Notes under the pieces: generated by a model
What the model was told of the DNA's origin: nothing
Database searches by the model: none
The model's input: the letters and a program-made list of their open reading frames with translations, nothing else
Shown: positions 63,107 through 64,000 of the stretch, in pieces
How the letters are laid out: each line of letters begins with the position of its first letter
How positions within the stretch are numbered: the first letter of the stretch is position 1
Source: Peromyscus leucopus
Lineage: Eukaryota; Chordata; Mammalia; Rodentia; Cricetidae
DNA: 64,000 nucleotides
NCBI RefSeq assembly: GCF_004664715.2
Contig: NC_051071.1
Span: 4,613,501 to 4,677,500 of the forward strand
Direction of reading: 5' to 3'
Position numbers and translations under genes: made by a program

Positions 63107-64000
63107 TGTCACGGGCATGGCACGCATGTGAAACAGCCTACACTTAGGGGTTGTTTTGAGAACCTTTGGTCATCATGGGTAGGTGGTAAGCAACCCAAGG
63201 AATTTGGGGTTCAGAGCTCAAGGACCCCTCAGAGGATGCTTGTTCTCCATCTGTCAAGAATATTCTTGTTGTGGAGAACCTTGTTACCTAAGATGGGTCT
63301 GTTTTGCCAGACTGCTGGTGTGTCCAAGACACTGCATACCACATTGGAATTCCACCTGCACAAATACCTAAAATTTTTCATATCGGAAATAAAGTGTTCT
63401 TTGTAGAATAAACTAAAGAAAATGTAATTTAAAAAAATAAGTAATTTTAAATTGTCTTTAATCCCACCTCCCAGTTCTACTTTTAAATTTTTTGCATATT
63501 ATATTTCATATAAGTATTTTATAATAAAAGTAGAATCACAAGGCTCATACTTTACATCCTCTTTTATCTGAACCTTTTTCCCCATGCTTTATATAGACAT
63601 AGAATATTGCTTTTAGTGTACATATTGCATATCTTGTGACTCAGTTAATTAAAATCCCTTTTGGATTTTGTATTTTGCTGAAAAAATTGGGAAAATAAAT
63701 TACTTTTATTAACAATCAAGTAAAATAATATATAGATAATTAAAATTATATTGAGAGATATAATTTCTCAATTTATATTACAGAAAATAATGCCTTGATC
63801 TAGTAGATATTTTAACCAAAGGAAAGGGAAGTAGTGCCTTTGAGAAGTCAACATACAGTGGTGCTTTGTTATTGAGTGATCATTATTTCATCTGTGGTAG
63901 GCACAAAAATAAACTATCAGTGTGCATTGGATTGTTCTCTAAGGAAGAGTTCTTGTGCATTTCAGATACATTGAAAAGTGTACATCAAAGTAATAGCAAA
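63107..64000. other. AT-rich tail of the window, no gene recognised
   Basis: Very AT-rich from about 63410. TTTTCCCCATGCTTTATATAG resembles reversed old L1 but is too weak to call. Confidence 0.4.

Larger units (their letters stand above)
33362..64000 (+). other. Presumed intron 1 of the gene starting in the CpG island
   Basis: Downstream of the donor I find no splice-flanked, conserved-looking coding exon on either strand to the window end. The sequence is instead filled with intron-type repeats. A first intron of at least 30 kb is therefore the simplest reading. It could equally be intergenic if the gene ends in a short non-coding transcript. Confidence 0.35.

Overview
This is a stretch of rodent nuclear genome. 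The evidence is the density of rodent-specific SINEs (B1, B2/B3, B4/ID-type), rodent L1 3' UTR fragments, hAT-Charlie and ERV LTR insertions, and older pan-mammalian MIR, L2 and L1M fossils. Several young B1 copies (for example 28290-28451 and 40284-40457) carry a right half with the words GCGCAAAGCTACAC / GGCTCCAAAGCTACAC. I associate that with cricetid rodents (deer mice, voles, hamsters) more than with Mus or Rattus, so my best guess is a cricetid, at moderate confidence. There are no prokaryotic features, and no complete protein-coding gene is visible.

Layout. 1-32.7 kb is AT-rich, repeat-laden sequence with no recognisable exon. It holds a tandem array of diverged units at about 2.05-2.5 kb, an 11-copy 40-42 bp minisatellite inside an old L2 (8302-8757), and a 178-bp inverted duplication with a 372-bp spacer (12440-13167). 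It also holds an antisense L1 3' UTR carrying a solo LTR (23.5-24.9 kb) and a hAT-Charlie element (26640-26828). At 32.78-34.52 kb is one strong CpG island. It contains what looks like a non-coding first exon on the + strand: no ATG between 33061 and 33361, then a splice donor GAG|GTAGGT at 33361/33362. I read this as the promoter of a gene whose first intron runs rightward, probably to or past the window end, because no convincing coding exon follows. I cannot name the gene.

34.5-64 kb is the presumed intron 1. It holds ancient L1M and MIR fossils and many SINEs, some nested with clean target-site duplications. It also has a 348-bp L1 3' end with a perfect 16-bp duplication (51915-52294), two solo LTRs of one family (54.3 and 61.8 kb), and an antisense L1 of about 1.9 kb split by an LTR that is itself split by a B1 (57.3-59.2 kb). 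Three loosely related diverged copies lie at 42.4-44.1 kb, and a mosaic duplication at 62.2-63.1 kb.

I found no previously undescribed biological system. The most unusual structures are the 12.4-13.2 kb inverted repeat (inner part base-perfect, outer part diverged), the 8.3-8.8 kb minisatellite, and the two duplication mosaics at 42-44 kb and 62-63 kb. Repeat family names are from memory of consensus sequences and edges are approximate (about 10-20 bp) unless a target-site duplication fixes them.
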